In this document: positions 5,692 through 5,809 of the stretch, in pieces
Layout: each line of letters opens with the position of its first letter
Position numbering within the stretch: position 1 is the stretch's first letter
DNA from: Azoarcus sp.
Lineage (GTDB): Bacteria > Pseudomonadota > Gammaproteobacteria > Burkholderiales > Rhodocyclaceae
NCBI GenBank assembly: GCA_031259795.1
Contig: JAIRLA010000089.1
Coordinates: 1-5,809, forward strand
Direction of reading: 5' to 3'
DNA: 5,809 nucleotides
The notes under the pieces: model-generated
What the model saw: only the letters and a program-made list of their open reading frames with translations
What the model was told of the DNA's origin: nothing
Database searches by the model: none
Position numbers and translations under genes: made by a program

Positions 5692-5809
5692 TCAGAGGCG
5701 CCAGCTTTGACAGCACCGACGAACTGGTCGCCGCCATTGAGGCGTTCATCAAGCACTACAACGAAACCGCCGAACCCTTTGTATGGAGAAAGCGCGAGGT
5801 CAAGGGGAC
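5692..5809 (+). pseudogene. C-terminal remnant of an IS630-type transposase, continuing past the window
   Basis: In the frame starting with AGA at 5694, the sequence reads RGASFDSTDELVAAIEAF (5694-5747), then IKHYNETAEPFVWRKREVKG to the window edge. This matches the C-terminus of IS630/Tc1-mariner-type DDE transposases: the last catalytic-domain helix, the HYN turn, and the closing PFxWxKxxV motif. The N-terminal helix-turn-helix and the DDE residues are absent. Resemblance begins precisely where the inverted-repeat element ends, so the gene is broken. The frame remains open upstream into the element (as far as FAAISGDNEQ) but carries no transposase similarity there. The true C-terminus lies just beyond the window. 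Confidence 0.75.

Noticed and set aside
5538..5756. 72-codon open frame on the minus strand spanning the inverted-repeat element
   Set aside because: It begins inside the IS630-type remnant on the wrong strand and is made mostly of repeat sequence; the two ends of the palindrome read as similar peptides by symmetry only.

Overview
This GC-rich window looks like chromosomal housekeeping DNA from a betaproteobacterium, probably of the Rhodocyclales/Nitrosomonadales type. That placement is an inference from protein style and from the purN / DUF3108 / RsmB-NOP methyltransferase gene order. No species can be named from the sequence alone.

Layout. Positions 24-2764 hold a tightly packed minus-strand operon, read right to left. 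It encodes PurN (purine synthesis), a DUF3108 protein with a signal peptide, and an RsmB/NOP-family RNA m5C methyltransferase. Positions 2765-3049 are a divergent control region with a long interrupted inverted repeat and a good sigma70-type promoter (TTGCCA, 17 bp, TATAGT) facing right. Positions 3050-5120 hold the classic plus-strand operon rpsP-rimM-trmD-rplS: ribosomal proteins bS16 and bL19, a 30S maturation factor and the tRNA m1G37 methyltransferase. It is closed by a strong intrinsic terminator at about 5143-5185. The two operons, transcribed away from each other, serve growth: purine nucleotides on one side, ribosome and tRNA/rRNA maturation on the other.

Positions 5186-5809 are accessory debris. 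There is a REP-like palindrome with degenerate direct repeats (5229-5315), then the first 21 codons of an IS481-type transposase (5479-5540). Next comes a 151-bp element with 21-bp terminal inverted repeats flanked by the trinucleotide TCA (5541-5691), and last the C-terminal end of a different, IS630-type transposase running off the window (5692-5809).

I see no new defence or metabolic system. The observations most worth a second look are two. One is the MITE-like element sitting exactly at the junction of two unrelated transposase remnants. The other is a 14-bp tandem duplication that doubles the start codon of the RNA methyltransferase and creates a five-codon minicistron between it and the upstream gene.
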